A DNA stretch of 64,000 nt, taken from Microvirga lenta. Lineage in GTDB: Bacteria > Pseudomonadota > Alphaproteobacteria > Rhizobiales > Beijerinckiaceae. Positions 8,461 through 18,951 of the stretch are shown here, one piece after another. Every line of letters begins with the position of its first letter. The first letter of the stretch is position 1. The notes below the pieces were generated by a model. It saw only the letters and a list, made by a program, of their open reading frames with translations. It did not search any database and was not told where the DNA came from. The DNA is taken from the NCBI RefSeq assembly GCF_020532555.1, contig NZ_JAJBBR010000001.1, forward strand, positions 520,182 to 584,181, given 5' to 3'. The position numbers were made by a program, and so were the translations under genes.

Positions 8461-8970
8461 ATGGCAAGCGGCAAGCTGACATCGGCGGACTCCGAGCGGT
8501 TCGAGCGCCCCGTCTTCTCGGCCGTGATCCGGCCGCACCGGTCCCTGAGCCCGCAGGGCTTCAGGATCGTGATGGTCCTCGTGTGCCTCACCTCCCTGGT
8601 TGCCAGCATTCCCTTCCTCGTCATGGGCTTCTGGCCCGTGGCCGGCTTCTTCGGCCTCGATTTCCTCGGCCTCTATATCGCGTTCCGGGTCAGCTACCGA
8701 CAGGGCGAGGCCTTCGAGCTCCTGGAACTGACGCCGATCCGCCTTCTCCTGCGCAAGGTCACGCACCGGGGCGAGGTGCGGGAATGGCGCTTCAATCCGC
8801 TCTGGACCCGGGTGAACCGGCAGGAGGACGACGAGTTCGGCCTGCAGGAGCTGACCCTGACCTCCCGTGGCCAGAAGGTGGTCTTCGCCCACGACCTCTC
8901 CCCGCCCGAGCGGGAATCCCTGGCCGATGCCCTCGGCCGGGCTCTGGCGGATGTGAAGCGGGGCTATTGA
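8461..8970 (+). CDS. DUF2244 domain membrane protein
   Basis: A 169-residue protein of unknown function in the DUF2244 family. Two adjacent hydrophobic segments (residues ~38-60 and ~63-80, with GFWPVAGFFGLDFLGLYIAF) form a hairpin in the inner membrane, followed by a cytoplasmic beta-rich domain with the WRFNPLWTRV and QKVVFAHDLSPPERE segments. DUF2244 genes are frequently found beside nth in Rhizobiales, and here they are divergent with 20 bases between the starts. ATG 8461 is used because the conserved N-terminus begins there. No enzymatic motif is visible. Confidence 0.85.
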   Translation: MASGKLTSADSERFERPVFSAVIRPHRSLSPQGFRIVMVLVCLTSLVASIPFLVMGFWPVAGFFGLDFLGLYIAFRVSYRQGEAFELLELTPIRLLLRKVTHRGEVREWRFNPLWTRVNRQEDDEFGLQELTLTSRGQKVVFAHDLSPPERESLADALGRALADVKRGY

Positions 8971-9116
8971 GCCGCGGTCCGTTTGCGCGAGGGCGCGCCG
9001 CGAGGTCTCGGACGAAGGGACAGCCGGGAGAAGGCAAGAGCCGGTATGGAACATGAATCTCCTTTCTCGGCTCTGCGGAGAATCGGCACCGACACAGGTA
9101 TGGAACGAGGCTGGAA

Positions 9117-9464
9117 AAGGCACGGGTTTTCGGGCTCCGGGCGTGCTGCGCGGAACCGTGCGGGATCGAGGGGTCGCGAGGAGCGAACCGGCTCGAAGGG
9201 TGGTGGTGGAGATGGAGAAGAGCCGGATGGCCCCTCGCGCACGGTTCTTTTCAGGCGAACAGGCGGCGCTGGTCCGTGAACGGCCGCAGGCGAACGCCGC
9301 ACGCCTGGTGCGGCCGGGCCTGCGACCCGCTCCGGCCCCAGGGCTTGTGCCTGGGCCTCCTGCCGCAGGAGGGTGCGTTCCCCTCCGGCGCAGGACCGTG
9401 TCCGGTCCCACAATCACGACGCCTCGCGAGCGCGCCCCTCGGTGGACCGGACACGAACGATATA
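9117..9464 (-). ncRNA. Candidate structured non-coding RNA (boundaries approximate)
   Basis: Transcription from the minus-strand promoter at 9459-9487 would start near 9452, exactly at an 11-bp perfect stem (9444-9454 with 9398-9408). Two further perfect hairpins follow: 9356-9372 (8-bp arms) and 9337-9355 (6-bp arms), then GC-rich sequence with further potential helices to about 9200. No open frame with codon structure like the neighbours is visible on either strand. The 3' end is uncertain; a weak hairpin followed by CTTTT on the minus strand lies near 9117-9145. I tried to match RNase P RNA, tmRNA, SRP RNA and 6S RNA signatures and saw none. Confidence 0.45.
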
Positions 9465-9487
9465 GCTTAGCTTGGCACGAGTGTCAA
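9459..9487 (-). promoter_or_regulatory. Near-consensus housekeeping promoter, no protein gene behind it
   Basis: The minus strand reads TTGACA (9482-9487), a 17-base spacer, and TATATC (9459-9464). This is the best sigma-70-type promoter in the window. It points into the gene-free stretch down to 8971. Confidence 0.65.
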
Positions 9488-9530
9488 GAACAAAGTGGGA
9501 ACATGATCCGCCGTCCACCAGACGCCCCGC

Positions 9531-9634
9531 TGTCATCCCCGGTGCATGAAGTGCGGGAAGGGGATCCATTCTTCGGCTGGTGCGATCGGTGGATTCCCTT
9601 CCCCTCCGCTGCGCTCCGGCCGGGAATGACAAAG
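9531..9634. repeat. Imperfect palindromic intergenic repeat
   Basis: TGTCATCCCCGG at the left and CCGGGAATGACA at the right form the ends of an imperfect ~100-bp palindrome. The ends match the GTCATTCCGG/CCGGAATGAC family found elsewhere in this window. Confidence 0.55.
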
Positions 9635-9646
9635 GTGTGCACTGCC

Positions 9647-9811
9647 GTCATTCCGGGACGGCCGCAGGCCGGACCCGACCCGAAGGGCCGCGCGAAGCCG
9701 GAAACCCATAGCCGCTGACGGCGCAGAACGAGGCGGGACGCCGTTCATCCCTTCGGATGCATCGGTGTTTATGGGTTCCGGGCTCCGCTGCGCGGCCCCG
9801 GAATGACGGCG
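9647..9811. repeat. Long dispersed palindrome, GTCATTCCGG...AACCCATA family, copy 1
   Basis: CGTCATTCCGGGACGGCCGCAG and GGAAACCCATAGCC on the left mirror TTATGGGTTCCGGGCTC and CCCCGGAATGACG on the right, with a unique centre. The same layout recurs at 13934-14076 and 30810-30953. Confidence 0.8.
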
Positions 9812-9842
9812 TGGAGACACCCAACGCCGCTTGAAGGCGTGG

Positions 9843-9865
9843 ATGGCCGGGACAGGCCCGGCCAT
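9843..9865. repeat. Short hairpin repeat ATGGCCGGG...CCCGGCCAT, copy 1
   Basis: Perfect 9-bp arms (9843-9851 and 9857-9865) with a 5-base loop. A second member of the same family is at 38466-38488. Confidence 0.7.
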
Positions 9866-9890
9866 GACGGGGTGGCGCCAACCTGCTCTC

Positions 9891-9991
9891 CTCCCCCTTG
9901 TGGGGAGGAGGTGGAGGTGGGGGTGTGAGCGATAGCCTATGAAGGTTCGGCGCTCACACCCCCACCCTGGCCCTCCCCACAAGGGGGAGGG
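9891..9991. repeat. Long inverted repeat of the CTCCCCCTTGTGGGGAGG family
   Basis: The left arm (9891-9931) contains CTCCCCCTTGTGGGGAGG and GGTGGGGGTGTGAGC. The right arm (9951-9991) is the approximate complement, beginning CGCTCACACCCCCACC and ending CACAAGGGGGAGGG, with 19 bases between. Only one copy is seen in this window. Confidence 0.75.
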
Positions 9992-10566
9992 AAGGAGGTC
10001 GCGCTGAGCACCGCTTCATCCGGCAGCCTTGCCCCCTCACCCGGATCTGCTCGCCTGTTGAGTATCCCACGCCTGGTCCACGGGGCGAAGAGCGCCGGTG
10101 GACGCTTCGATGCCGCTGCCGCCCTATCCCTGCTCCCTTGCCGCCTGCCGAGCGGCGGCCGGATACCCCCAAATAGCCGGAAGCAGCCGGCGAATCTCCT
10201 TGCGCGTGCCTTCACACTCGCGAATCGCCACTTGGAAGCGGGGCGCGTCGCGGCCGAAAGACACAATGCCGCCAAGTTTACGCCACACCGAGCCCGGCAT
10301 GTAGACCAGCTTCAGACATACTCCGTCCACAGAAGATCAACCTGGCGCAAAATCACAAATAACTGTCCAAATATCGCAAGACACCTTTTCGGGAGCCTGG
10401 GTATTCGACGGTCGTTCGCTTGAATTATTTGGTTCAAGCATCCCACCCGCCGGACAGACTGTTTTAATTCTATAACCAGAATATTTGTCTGTCCGAACCA
10501 AGTATAAGTCTGAAATTAATACTTCAAGAACCCTCGCAAAAGAGGGACATGAAGGGGCACAATCCA
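9992..10566. other. Intergenic stretch upstream of the lyase gene
   Basis: No convincing gene. A 68-codon minus-strand frame (10124-10330) is open but has no ribosome-binding site and no recognised product. From about 10330 to 10545 the composition turns AT-rich compared with the rest of the window and probably holds the promoter region of the polysaccharide lyase; I could not pick a single -35/-10 pair with confidence. Confidence 0.5.
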
Positions 10567-12345
10567 ATGACATTTTCAGCGTCTCAATGGCGTCCGACCA
10601 CCTATGACAACGACACGTTCGTCATGGACAACTACGCTTTCATGGTCAGCGCCGAGTACAATCACAGCTTCGCCTACAACCCCACCAGCGACATCTACCG
10701 CTTCGAAGTGCGCAAGGGCGACCAGTTCTCCTCCTCGCGCTTCACCGACGTGGCCGGCTCGGAGCGCTCCGAGATCAGCCAGTCCCTGCGCCAGTCCATC
10801 GGCGGCGCCGCCAGCCACTTCTCGATCGCCTACGACTTCATGATCGAGCCGGGCTCGGCCAACACCGCCAAGTGGATGTCGCTCGGCCAGCTCCATTCGG
10901 GCATGAACAAGTCGGGTCCGTTCGACTTCGGCCTGCGCGGCGACGAGAGGCTGTCCTTCGTGATCCGCTCCGACAGCGGCGAGCGCGAGATCGAGCTGCC
11001 GTCGAACATCAAGCGCGGTCACTGGTACGACATCAAGATCGACGTGAAGTTCGCCCCCTCGGGCGGCGGCTACGTCAACGTCTGGCTCGATGGCCAGAAG
11101 GTGGTGAGCTACACCGGCGCGGTAGGCTATTCCGGCCAGAGCACCACGCACTGGAACATGGGCGTGTACCGCTCCTCGCCGTCCGGCGGAGAGACCATCG
11201 CCTACAACGTGAAGTCGCCGGATCTGTCCTATGGCACCAGCGCCACGGCCGCCAAGCACGGCGCGCCCACCGACACCGCAACCCCGGCCCCCACGCCGAC
11301 GCCGACGCCCACCCCCACTCCTACCCCGACGCCGACGGCTCCCTGGGCCGAGCCGACGACGGGCGAGACCATCAACGGCACCACGGGTAACGACACCCTT
11401 GTCGGCACCAGCAAGGCCTCCAAGATCGTCGGTGGAAACGGCAACGACACCATCGCGGGCAAGCTGGGCTCGGACGCGCTCTATGGCGGCGCGGGCGCCG
11501 ACATCTTCGTGTTCGATACGGCCCTGGGTTCGACCAACGTCGACAGCCTGATGGACTTCACCCCCGGCACCGACAAGATCCACCTCTCGAGCGACATCTT
11601 CAAGTCGCTCTGGGTGCAGGCGCTCGGCAAGGACGTGTTCAAGGTCGGAACGGCGGCGGCCGATCACAACGATCACATCATCTACAACCAGACCACCGGC
11701 GAGATCTTCTACGACGCCGACGGCAACGGCAGCGGAGCCAAGGTGCTCTTCGCCAAGGTGAAGCCCGGCACGGCGCTGTCGCACACGGACTTCGTGACGG
11801 TGGCGGGCACGGTCTCCGCACCTGCACCGGCACCTGCACCGGCACCGGCGCAGCCGGAGGCGACGCTTCCGTCCAACCCGGCACCGACCCAGCCGAGCAC
11901 CACGATCACCGGCACGGCCGCGGGCGAGGATCTGTTCGCCCCGCAGGGCGACATCGCCCACACCATCATCGGCAACGGCGGCAACGACCGGATCGACGGC
12001 AATGGCGGCAACGACATCCTGACCGGCGGCGCCGGCAGCGACACCTTCATCTTCGACGACGTCCTCGGACCGTCGAACGTCGACACGATCACCGACTTCA
12101 CCCCCGGGGTCGACAAGATCATGTTCTCGTCGAAGGTGTTCACGTCGCTCTGGGTGCAGGAACTCGGCAAGGACGTGTTCAAGGTCGGCACCAAGGCGCT
12201 CGATCACAACGACCACATCATCTACGACCAGAGCACGGGCGTGCTGTCGTACGATGCGGACGGCAACGGCAGCGGCGCGGCGGTTCAGTTCGCCAAGGTC
12301 ACGCCGGGTCTGGCGCTGTCGGCCTCGGACTTCTTCACCATCTAA
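10567..12345 (+). CDS. Secreted polysaccharide lyase with two RTX calcium-binding modules
   Basis: A 592-residue protein in three parts. Residues ~1-235 resemble the jelly-roll polysaccharide lyase family (heparin-lyase-I-like), with RFEVRKGDQ, SERSEI, KWMSLGQLH and HWYDIKIDVKF strands. A (TP)n linker (~239-256) leads to module 1 (~265-414), with GGNGNDTIAG and GGAGADIFVFD RTX nonapeptides. An (AP)n linker (~418-438) leads to module 2 (~445-592) with the same organisation. There is no signal peptide, and the protein ends SDFFTI after the RTX block, so export by a type I secretion system is expected; no T1SS genes are in the window. ATG 10567 follows AAGGGG by 9 bases; the ATG at 10549 is an alternative. 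The substrate is not predictable, but an acidic exopolysaccharide is likely. Confidence 0.78.
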   Translation: MTFSASQWRPTTYDNDTFVMDNYAFMVSAEYNHSFAYNPTSDIYRFEVRKGDQFSSSRFTDVAGSERSEISQSLRQSIGGAASHFSIAYDFMIEPGSANTAKWMSLGQLHSGMNKSGPFDFGLRGDERLSFVIRSDSGEREIELPSNIKRGHWYDIKIDVKFAPSGGGYVNVWLDGQKVVSYTGAVGYSGQSTTHWNMGVYRSSPSGGETIAYNVKSPDLSYGTSATAAKHGAPTDTATPAPTPTPTPTPTPTPTPTAPWAEPTTGETINGTTGNDTLVGTSKASKIVGGNGNDTIAGKLGSDALYGGAGADIFVFDTALGSTNVDSLMDFTPGTDKIHLSSDIFKSLWVQALGKDVFKVGTAAADHNDHIIYNQTTGEIFYDADGNGSGAKVLFAKVKPGTALSHTDFVTVAGTVSAPAPAPAPAPAQPEATLPSNPAPTQPSTTITGTAAGEDLFAPQGDIAHTIIGNGGNDRIDGNGGNDILTGGAGSDTFIFDDVLGPSNVDTITDFTPGVDKIMFSSKVFTSLWVQELGKDVFKVGTKALDHNDHIIYDQSTGVLSYDADGNGSGAAVQFAKVTPGLALSASDFFTI

Positions 12346-12391
12346 CCCATGCATGAGGGCAGCCCCGCCCCCGCCCAGGCTGTCCGATGGC

Positions 12392-12439
12392 AAAAGGCGC
12401 CCGACCCTTCTCGCGAGGGGCCGGGCGCCTTTCCTTTTT
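12392..12439 (+). terminator. Intrinsic terminator of the lyase gene
   Basis: AAAGGCGCCCG...CGGGCGCCTTT with an inner CCCT/AGGGG pairing, followed by TTCCTTTTT. It lies 46 bases after the lyase stop codon. Confidence 0.85.
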
Positions 12440-12533
12440 GCCGAGCCGCGTCGGGCGCCGGCATCGGGCTCTTCTTTCCATCCATCGCGAAGGAGCCTAC
12501 ATGCTCCAGCGGCTGGAGGGTCGAGAGGAGACG

Positions 12534-12956
12534 ATGAACATTTCCATCGGAGAGCTGTCGCGGCAGAGCGGGGTGAAGGTGCCGACGATCCGCTATTACG
12601 AGCAGGTCGGGCTCATGCCCGCCCCGCCCCGCACTGAGGGCCAGCAGCGGCGCTACGGCCAGCCGGAGGTCTCGCGGCTCAACTTCATCCGCCATGCCCG
12701 CGAGCTCGGCTTCGAGGTCGAGGCGATCCGCGAGCTTCTCGCCATGAGCGGGAATCCGGACCAGTCCTGCGCCGAGGCCGACGCCATCGCCCGCCGGCAC
12801 CTCGCCGAGGTGGAGCGGCGGATCGCGCAGCTCACGGCCCTGCGAACCGAACTCCAGCGCATGGTGACGGAATGCAGCCACGGCCGCGTCGGCGAATGCC
12901 GGGTCATCCAGGTCCTGGGCGACCATGGCGAATGCGCGCATGAGCGGCACCGTTGA
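12534..12956 (+). CDS. MerR-family metal-responsive regulator (ZntR/CadR-like)
   Basis: A 140-residue MerR regulator. The winged helix-turn-helix covers residues 1-70 (IGELSRQSGVKVPTIRYYEQVGLM), followed by a dimerisation coiled coil (~80-112). Cysteines at C79, C114 and C122 match the metal-ligand positions of ZntR, CadR and PbrR (one per dimer-helix start, two in the C-terminal loop), so a divalent metal such as Zn, Cd or Pb is the likely effector; extra H116, H131 and C134 are nearby. ATG 12534 after GAGGAG gives the standard MNISIGELS start; ATG 12501 with AAGGAG upstream is an alternative. No metal exporter gene is adjacent, so its target lies elsewhere. Confidence 0.85.
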   Translation: MNISIGELSRQSGVKVPTIRYYEQVGLMPAPPRTEGQQRRYGQPEVSRLNFIRHARELGFEVEAIRELLAMSGNPDQSCAEADAIARRHLAEVERRIAQLTALRTELQRMVTECSHGRVGECRVIQVLGDHGECAHERHR

Positions 12957-13028
12957 GAGCCCCCGCCACAGGAAACGGGTGTCGGTCCGTGCCGGGATCG
13001 CTAGGATGGGTCTCAAGAGGATAAGCCC

Positions 13029-13925
13029 ATGCTCGATACCCTGCGCGACATCACCATCGAATCCTCCGCCGTCGACCTGCCGGAGGGGCCCCAGGCCGAT
13101 TACGAGCGGGTCCGCCGCATCATCGCGTTCATCTCGGAGCGCTGGCGCGAGCAGCCCTCGCTGGAGGCCATCGCCGACCATGTGGGTCTGTCCACCACCC
13201 ACGTGCACCATCTCTTCCGGCGCTGGGCCGGCCTGAGCCCCAAGGCGTTCCTCCAGGCGATCACCCTCGACAACGCCAAGGCCCTGCTCGCGGCCTCCGC
13301 CAGCGTGCTCGACACCGCCTACGAGGTCGGCCTGTCGGGGCCGGCGCGGCTGCACGACCTGTTCGTCACCCACGAGGCCATGACGCCGGGCGACTACAAG
13401 GCCGGCGGCGCCGGGCTCACCATGCGCTTCGGCTTTCACCCCTCCCCGTTCGGAGAGGCAATCCTGATCGGGACCGAGCGGGGCCTCGCGGGCCTCGGTT
13501 TCGTGGACGACGGCGACCGGCAGGCGGCGCTGGCCGACATGACCCGCCGCTGGCCCAAGGCGGAATACGTGGAGGACGAGGCGGCCACGGCCCCGCTCGC
13601 CCGGCGGATCTTCGATCCGTCCCGCTGGCAGTCGGAACAGCCCCTGCGGGTGGTCCTGATCGGCACCGATTTCGAGGTCCGGGTCTGGCAGACCCTGCTG
13701 CGCATCCCCCGCGACCGGGCCACCACCTATTCGGACATCGCCCGCCACATCGGCAAGCCCTCGGCCTGCCGGGCCGTCGGGGCCGCGGTGGGCAAGAACC
13801 CGATCTCCTTCGTGGTCCCCTGCCACCGGGTGCTGGGCCGCTCCGGCGCACTCACCGGCTACCACTGGGGCCTGACCCGCAAGCAGGCGATCCTGGGCTG
13901 GGAAGCTGGGGCGTTCGGAGGGTGA
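13029..13925 (+). CDS. Ada-like fusion: AraC-type HTH plus methylated-DNA cysteine methyltransferase
   Basis: A 298-residue bifunctional protein. The AraC-type DNA-binding domain is at ~25-110 (two helix-turn-helices, AIADHVGLSTTHVHHLFRRWAG and the VGLSGPARLHDLF region). A ribonuclease-like linker and the MGMT domain follow, with the alkyl-acceptor cysteine at ~C265 in PCHRV and the QTLLRIPRDRATTYSDIA DNA-binding segment before it. It repairs O6-methylguanine by irreversible methyl transfer. It lacks the N-terminal zinc-cysteine domain (AdaA) that lets E. coli Ada sense methyl-phosphotriesters, so it should not autoactivate the same way. AGAGG lies just upstream of the ATG. Confidence 0.92.
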   Translation: MLDTLRDITIESSAVDLPEGPQADYERVRRIIAFISERWREQPSLEAIADHVGLSTTHVHHLFRRWAGLSPKAFLQAITLDNAKALLAASASVLDTAYEVGLSGPARLHDLFVTHEAMTPGDYKAGGAGLTMRFGFHPSPFGEAILIGTERGLAGLGFVDDGDRQAALADMTRRWPKAEYVEDEAATAPLARRIFDPSRWQSEQPLRVVLIGTDFEVRVWQTLLRIPRDRATTYSDIARHIGKPSACRAVGAAVGKNPISFVVPCHRVLGRSGALTGYHWGLTRKQAILGWEAGAFGG

Positions 13926-13933
13926 GCTTTGGA

Positions 13934-14076
13934 CGTCATTCCGGGGCGGCCAGAGGCCGAGCCCGGAACCCATAGCCACCAACATTTCAGGAAAAGGACG
14001 CCCTGCGCTCTACTCCGTTCTGCAGCGCCGGTGCTTATGGGTTCCGGGCTCTCGCAACGCTCGCCCCGGAATGACG
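13934..14076. repeat. Long dispersed palindrome, GTCATTCCGG...AACCCATA family, copy 2
   Basis: CGTCATTCCGGGGCGGCCAG and GGAACCCATAGCC on the left mirror TTATGGGTTCCGGGCTC and CCCCGGAATGACG on the right, around a unique ~55-base centre. With the dnaK promoter region it makes up the gene-free stretch 13926-14322. Confidence 0.85.
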
Positions 14077-14172
14077 GCGGTGGCACTCCGCGAGATCACC
14101 CTCCCCCCTATTGCAGACCTGCAACAGCTCCCGGCTCCGACGGATCGAGGTGAAACAAGCCCCCATCATCGT

Positions 14173-14204
14173 CTTGCAGCCCCGAAAACCCCTTCTTATA
14201 TCAG
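14173..14204 (+). promoter_or_regulatory. Sigma-32 (RpoH) heat-shock promoter of dnaK
   Basis: CTTG (14173-14176), an 18-base spacer and CTTATATCAG (14195-14204) match every defined position of the alphaproteobacterial RpoH consensus CTTG-N17/18-CYTATNTNNG. The start codon of dnaK is 119 bases downstream. Confidence 0.85.
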
Positions 14205-14322
14205 CGCCAGCACAGGGGCGGCCCCAGCGGACGCCTCCTGTCGATCGCATGTTCAACGAAACAGCCATGGGCCGAGCTGCTTTTAGGGCTCGGCGGTCTG
14301 CTTGAAAGTGAGGGATCCCGCC

Positions 14323-16239
<1,917 letters not shown>

Positions 16240-16250
16240 ACCACATACGA

Positions 16251-16278
16251 CGTCATCCCCGGGCTCGTCCCGGGGATC
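16251..16278. repeat. Hairpin in the dnaK-dnaJ gap
   Basis: ATCCCCGGG and CCCGGGGAT form perfect 9-bp arms around CTCGT. The outer CGTCATCCCCGG resembles the dispersed palindromes nearby. There is no U-run, so it probably attenuates or stabilises the dnaK-dnaJ message rather than terminating it. Confidence 0.65.
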
Positions 16279-16368
16279 GCGTATCCAAGGGGCGCTCCTT
16301 TTTACGATTGCGACGGCCGGGTCCGCCCGGCCGCGACAATGTCGGAGGCCTAGGGGCAAGGCGAAAAA

Positions 16369-17508
16369 ATGTCCAAGCGCGATTATTACGAGGTTCTCGG
16401 CGTCTCGCGGACCTGCACTGAGGCGGAGATGAAATCCGCCTTCCGCAAGCTGGCGATGCAGTACCATCCCGACCGCAATCCGGGCGATCAGGAAGCCGAG
16501 GTCAAGTTCAAGGAAATCAACGAGGCCTACCAGACCCTCTCCGACGCGCAGAAGCGGGCGGCCTACGACCGTTTCGGCCACGCCGCCTTCGCCAACGGAG
16601 GCGCGGGCGGTCCGGGCTTCGGCAACGATTTCTCCGACTTCATGTCGGACATCTTCGAGAATTTCTTCGGCGAGACCCGCGGACGCGGCGGCGCCCGCGG
16701 CACCGGCGGACGCGAGCGCGGCGCCGATATGCGCTACAACCTGGAAATCTCTCTCGACGAGGCCTTCCACGGCAAGACCGCCGAACTCAAGATCCCGACC
16801 TCCATCACCTGCGAGGTCTGTTCGGGCAGCGGCGCGAAAGCAGGCTCGAAGCCCAAGACCTGCCCCACCTGTGCGGGCGCGGGCCGCGTGCGGGCCACAC
16901 AGGGCTTCTTCTCCATCGAACGCACCTGCCCGAACTGCCACGGGCGCGGCGAGATCATCGACGATCCGTGCCCCAATTGCGGCGGCGCGGGCCGCGTGAC
17001 GCGCGAGCGCACGCTGTCGGTCAACATTCCGGCCGGCGTCGAGGATGGCACCCGCATCCGCCTGGCCGGAGAGGGCGAGGCGGGCCTGCGCGGCGGGCCG
17101 CCGGGCGATCTCTACATCTTCCTTTCGCTGAAACCGCACCCGTTCTTCCAGCGTGACGGGGCGGATCTGTTCTGCCGCGTGCCCATCTCGATGGTGACCG
17201 CGGCGCTCGGCGGCGAGTTCAACGTGCCGACCCTCGGCGGCACCGACGCCCTGGTCAAGGTTCCCGAAGGCACCCAGTCGGGCAAGCAGTTCCGCCTGCG
17301 CGGCAAGGGCATGCCGGTGCTGCGCTCGCGCGACGTGGGCGACCTCTACATTCAGGTTGTTGTGGAAACTCCGCAGAAACTCACCAAGCGCCAGCGCGAG
17401 CTCCTGATGGAGTTCGAACAGGAGTGCTCCAAGGAGAATCACCCGGAAAGTTCGGGCTTTTTCACCCGGGTCCGTGAATTCTTCGACGGGTTGAGTGGAT
17501 CCACTTAA
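16369..17508 (+). CDS. dnaJ: Molecular chaperone DnaJ (Hsp40)
   Basis: A 379-residue type I Hsp40: J domain (residues 1-70, with HPD in QYHPDRNPG), Gly/Phe-rich linker with [12 protein letters not shown], four zinc-finger repeats of the CxxCxGxG type ([32 protein letters not shown], ~145-205), and the C-terminal substrate-binding and dimerisation domains. It stimulates DnaK ATPase activity and delivers substrates. It follows dnaK in the usual order and probably shares its heat-shock transcript. Confidence 0.98.
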   Translation: MSKRDYYEVLGVSRTCTEAEMKSAFRKLAMQYHPDRNPGDQEAEVKFKEINEAYQTLSDAQKRAAYDRFGHAAFANGGAGGPGFGNDFSDFMSDIFENFFGETRGRGGARGTGGRERGADMRYNLEISLDEAFHGKTAELKIPTSITCEVCSGSGAKAGSKPKTCPTCAGAGRVRATQGFFSIERTCPNCHGRGEIIDDPCPNCGGAGRVTRERTLSVNIPAGVEDGTRIRLAGEGEAGLRGGPPGDLYIFLSLKPHPFFQRDGADLFCRVPISMVTAALGGEFNVPTLGGTDALVKVPEGTQSGKQFRLRGKGMPVLRSRDVGDLYIQVVVETPQKLTKRQRELLMEFEQECSKENHPESSGFFTRVREFFDGLSGST

Positions 17509-17574
17509 CTTGACGGTCGTTTTCTTTGAGTTCTAAAGAACCCTTGTGATCCGCCCGTTTGAGGGGTCCTCTCA

Positions 17575-18198
17575 GTGCTTCAGTCTTTCCAACGGCCCAG
17601 GCCCCGGAAATTGCCAGTCGGCAAGGACCGATTCGAAGATGAAGCCCGTTTCCTCCGCTCTTGGCTGGAACGGCCGCTCGTGGTGGGGGCAGTCATGCCC
17701 TCCGGCAAGGCTCTCGCCCGCACCATGGCGGCCTTCGTGGACCCGCGGGTTCCCGGCCCCGTCATCGAGCTCGGCCCCGGCACCGGCCCCGTGACCGACG
17801 CCTTGATCCGGCGCGGCGTGGCGCAGGACCGGCTCGTGCTGGTCGAGTACAGCCCGGATTTCTGCCAGCTCCTGAAGCGGCGCTTTCCCAAGGCCACCAT
17901 CGTCCAGGGCGACGCCTACGACCTGCAGGAGACCCTGTCCGGCGTGCTGAACGAGCCGGCCGCGGCGACCGTTTCCAGCCTGCCGCTCTTCACCAAGCCC
18001 ATGGACCAGCGCCTCGACCTGCTCGAGCGGGCGCAGGCCATGATGCACCCGGACGCTCCCTTCATCCAGTTCACCTATGCGGTCGTGCCGCCGATCCCGG
18101 CCCGGTCGGAAGCCTACAAGGCTCGTGCCTCGAACCGCATCTGGCGCAATCTCCCCCCGGCCCGGGTCTGGGTCTACAACAAGGCGAACGCACCATGA
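17575..18198 (+). CDS. pmtA: SAM-dependent phospholipid N-methyltransferase (PmtA-like)
   Basis: A 207-residue class I methyltransferase with the SAM-binding motif [17 protein letters not shown] (~65-80), an acidic residue ending the next strand (LVEYS), and the SSLPLF motif IV. This is the Sinorhizobium/Rhodobacter PmtA type, related to rRNA dimethylases, which converts phosphatidylethanolamine to mono-, di- or trimethylated forms and phosphatidylcholine. Its N-terminus is basic, fitting membrane-surface binding. Its stop overlaps the pyrF start by 4 bases (ATGA), so the two are coupled. How far methylation goes cannot be read from the sequence. Confidence 0.82.
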   Translation: MLQSFQRPRPRKLPVGKDRFEDEARFLRSWLERPLVVGAVMPSGKALARTMAAFVDPRVPGPVIELGPGTGPVTDALIRRGVAQDRLVLVEYSPDFCQLLKRRFPKATIVQGDAYDLQETLSGVLNEPAAATVSSLPLFTKPMDQRLDLLERAQAMMHPDAPFIQFTYAVVPPIPARSEAYKARASNRIWRNLPPARVWVYNKANAP

Positions 18199-18941
18199 TG
18201 AGTCCCGCAATGCCCCTTCGTATGGATACCACTCCGGCAGGGGACATTCGCGACAAGCTCATCATCGGCCTCGATGTTCCCTCGGTCGACGAGGCGCGGC
18301 GGATCGTCGGGCGCATCGGAGACGCGGCCACCTTCTACAAGATCGGCTATCAGCTCGCCTATGCGGGCGGCTTCGACCTGGCGCGGGACCTGATCGCCGA
18401 CGGCAAGAAGGTCTTCCTCGACCTCAAGCTCCACGACATCGGCAACACGGTCGAGGAGGGCGTGCGCTCCGTCGCCCGCCTCGGCGCCACGCTGCTCACG
18501 GTTCACGCCTACCCGCAGACCATGCGGGCGGCCGTGGCCGGCAAGGCCGGCTCGCCCCTGAAGATCCTGGCCGTGACGGTGCTGACCTCCTACGACGAGC
18601 AGGACCTCCTCGAAGCGGGCTACGCGCCCGGCACGAAACCGGCCGATCTCGTGGCGCGCCGCGCCGGTCAGGCGCGCGATCTCGGCGTCGACGGCATCGT
18701 CTGCGCCGCCCCGGAGGCGGAGCGCGTGCGCGCCGTCGTCGGACCCGACCGCCTGATCGTGACGCCGGGCATCCGTCCGGCCGGCGCGGATGCGGGAGAC
18801 CAGAAGCGCGTGGTGACGCCCGCCGAGGGCATCCGGCTCGGCGCCGACCATCTCGTGGTGGCCCGCCCCATCGTCAAGGCGGCGGATCCGCGCGCGGCGG
18901 CCGAGGCCATCGTGAACGACATCGCCCAGGCCGCCGCCTGA
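18195..18941 (+). CDS. pyrF: Orotidine 5'-phosphate decarboxylase
   Basis: A 248-residue TIM-barrel enzyme of the last step of UMP synthesis. The active-site signature [16 protein letters not shown] (residues ~75-90) carries the Lys-Asp-Lys/His charge array; LIIGLDVPS opens the barrel, and VTPGIRP and [12 protein letters not shown] are the phosphate-binding ends. The ATG at 18195 overlaps the pmtA stop; internal ATGs at 18210 and 18222 are also plausible, the last giving the shorter start [13 protein letters not shown]. Confidence 0.97.
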   Translation: MMSPAMPLRMDTTPAGDIRDKLIIGLDVPSVDEARRIVGRIGDAATFYKIGYQLAYAGGFDLARDLIADGKKVFLDLKLHDIGNTVEEGVRSVARLGATLLTVHAYPQTMRAAVAGKAGSPLKILAVTVLTSYDEQDLLEAGYAPGTKPADLVARRAGQARDLGVDGIVCAAPEAERVRAVVGPDRLIVTPGIRPAGADAGDQKRVVTPAEGIRLGADHLVVARPIVKAADPRAAAEAIVNDIAQAAA

Positions 18942-18951
18942 CGCAGCACCG

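Noticed and set aside
8971..9054. Small minus-strand protein starting at the ATG at 9054 behind AAAGGAG
   Set aside because: The ribosome-binding site is good, but the frame runs on for 500 bases antisense to the DUF2244 gene, so most of it is a shadow; mentioned only as an option for the RNA candidate.
10124..10330. 68-codon minus-strand open frame upstream of the lyase
   Set aside because: No ribosome-binding site, no recognisable domain, and it lies among palindromic repeats; kept as intergenic.
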